Source of the DNA: Candidatus Pelagibacter sp. TMED153
GTDB taxonomy: Bacteria; Pseudomonadota; Alphaproteobacteria; Pelagibacterales; Pelagibacteraceae
Length of the DNA: 8,528 nucleotides
Assembly (NCBI GenBank): GCA_002169935.2
Contig: NHHC02000044.1
Span: 1 to 8,528, forward strand
Reading direction: 5' to 3'
This document shows positions 8,442 to 8,528 of the stretch, piece by piece. Made by a program: the position numbers and the translations under genes. Position 1 is the stretch's first letter; the number at the start of each line of letters is the position of its first letter. The notes below the pieces were generated by a model. It saw nothing but the letters and a program-made list of their open reading frames with translations, was not told where the DNA came from and ran no database searches.

Positions 8442-8497
8442 TTTAAACTGTATCTAAGGGCAGCGGAGGGAGACTGAAGCTGCCTTTGCTGTTTAAA
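8442..8497. other. Nested hairpin, candidate structured RNA or terminator
   Basis: An inner 9-bp stem pairs AAGGGCAGC (8456-8464) with GCTGCCTTT (8479-8487), with one G-T pair, around a purine-rich 14-base loop (8465-8478). An outer 7-bp stem pairs TTTAAAC (8442-8448) with GTTTAAA (8491-8497), leaving an internal loop of seven and three bases. The block is locally GC-rich against an AT-rich background. On the plus strand it is followed by a mixed T-rich stretch, not a clean T-run; on the minus strand there is no T-run. It could be a terminator for the tRNA transcript, a terminator just past a minus-strand gene, or part of a small RNA. I do not recognise it as a known family. Confidence 0.45.
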
Positions 8498-8528
8498 GTC
8501 TTTTAATTCCAATTACTTTTAATTTAGC
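8493..8528 (-). CDS. Possible 3' end of a minus-strand gene
   Basis: Reading leftwards from the right edge, one minus-strand frame is open for 11 codons (AKLKVIGIKRL) and then stops with TAA at 8495-8493. The other two minus-strand frames hit stops at once. The residues look protein-like, and the hairpin at 8456-8487 sits just past the stop, where a terminator would be expected. Eleven codons are far too few to identify anything, so this is a weak call. Confidence 0.2.
   Translation of the reverse strand, partial: AKLKVIGIKRL

Noticed and set aside
8456..8487. Signal recognition particle (4.5S) RNA core
   Set aside because: The loop is purine-rich with GGAGGGAG, which is loosely similar, but the diagnostic GGAA tetraloop and the flanking AGG/AGCAG internal loops are absent.

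Overview
The window reads as a compact, AT-rich bacterial chromosome segment. Hand-sampled lines give about 32% GC in the housekeeping genes. The order rplT-pheS-pheT-lepA, overlapping or abutting genes, near absence of Shine-Dalgarno motifs and low GC together suggest a streamlined alphaproteobacterium of the SAR11/Pelagibacterales type. That assignment is inference from gene style, not from a marker comparison. TGA, TAA and TAG all serve as stops, so the code is standard.

Layout. Positions 1-249 hold the 3' part of rplT (ribosomal protein L20). After a 50-base gap, a same-strand block runs from 300 to 8376 with almost no space between genes: pheS, pheT (4-base overlap), lepA (1-base overlap), a GT4-like glycosyltransferase (0-base gap, same frame as lepA), a sugar-1-phosphate nucleotidyltransferase (3-base gap), an NAD-dependent epimerase/dehydratase (4-base overlap), then tRNA-Ser(GGA) starting 4 bases after the last stop. 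The final 150 bases carry no convincing gene. They hold a perfect DnaA-box 9-mer, a strong nested hairpin, and possibly the last 11 codons of a minus-strand gene entering from the right edge.

Function. The first half is translation machinery: L20 in the large subunit, both chains of phenylalanyl-tRNA synthetase, and the ribosome-associated GTPase LepA/EF4. The second half (5575-8282) drops to about 23% GC in sampled lines. It encodes a minimal sugar cassette: one enzyme to activate a sugar phosphate, one to remodel a nucleotide sugar, one to transfer a sugar. This is the kind of set that decorates surface polysaccharide or lipid-linked glycans. No flippase, polymerase or transporter is present, so the product and acceptor cannot be read from this window.

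Most of the window is ordinary. Points worth a second look are the in-frame lepA/glycosyltransferase junction separated by a single TAG, the cassette wedged between lepA and a tRNA gene, a ten-A run in the nucleotidyltransferase, an altered C-terminal segment in LepA, and the hairpin element at 8442-8497.
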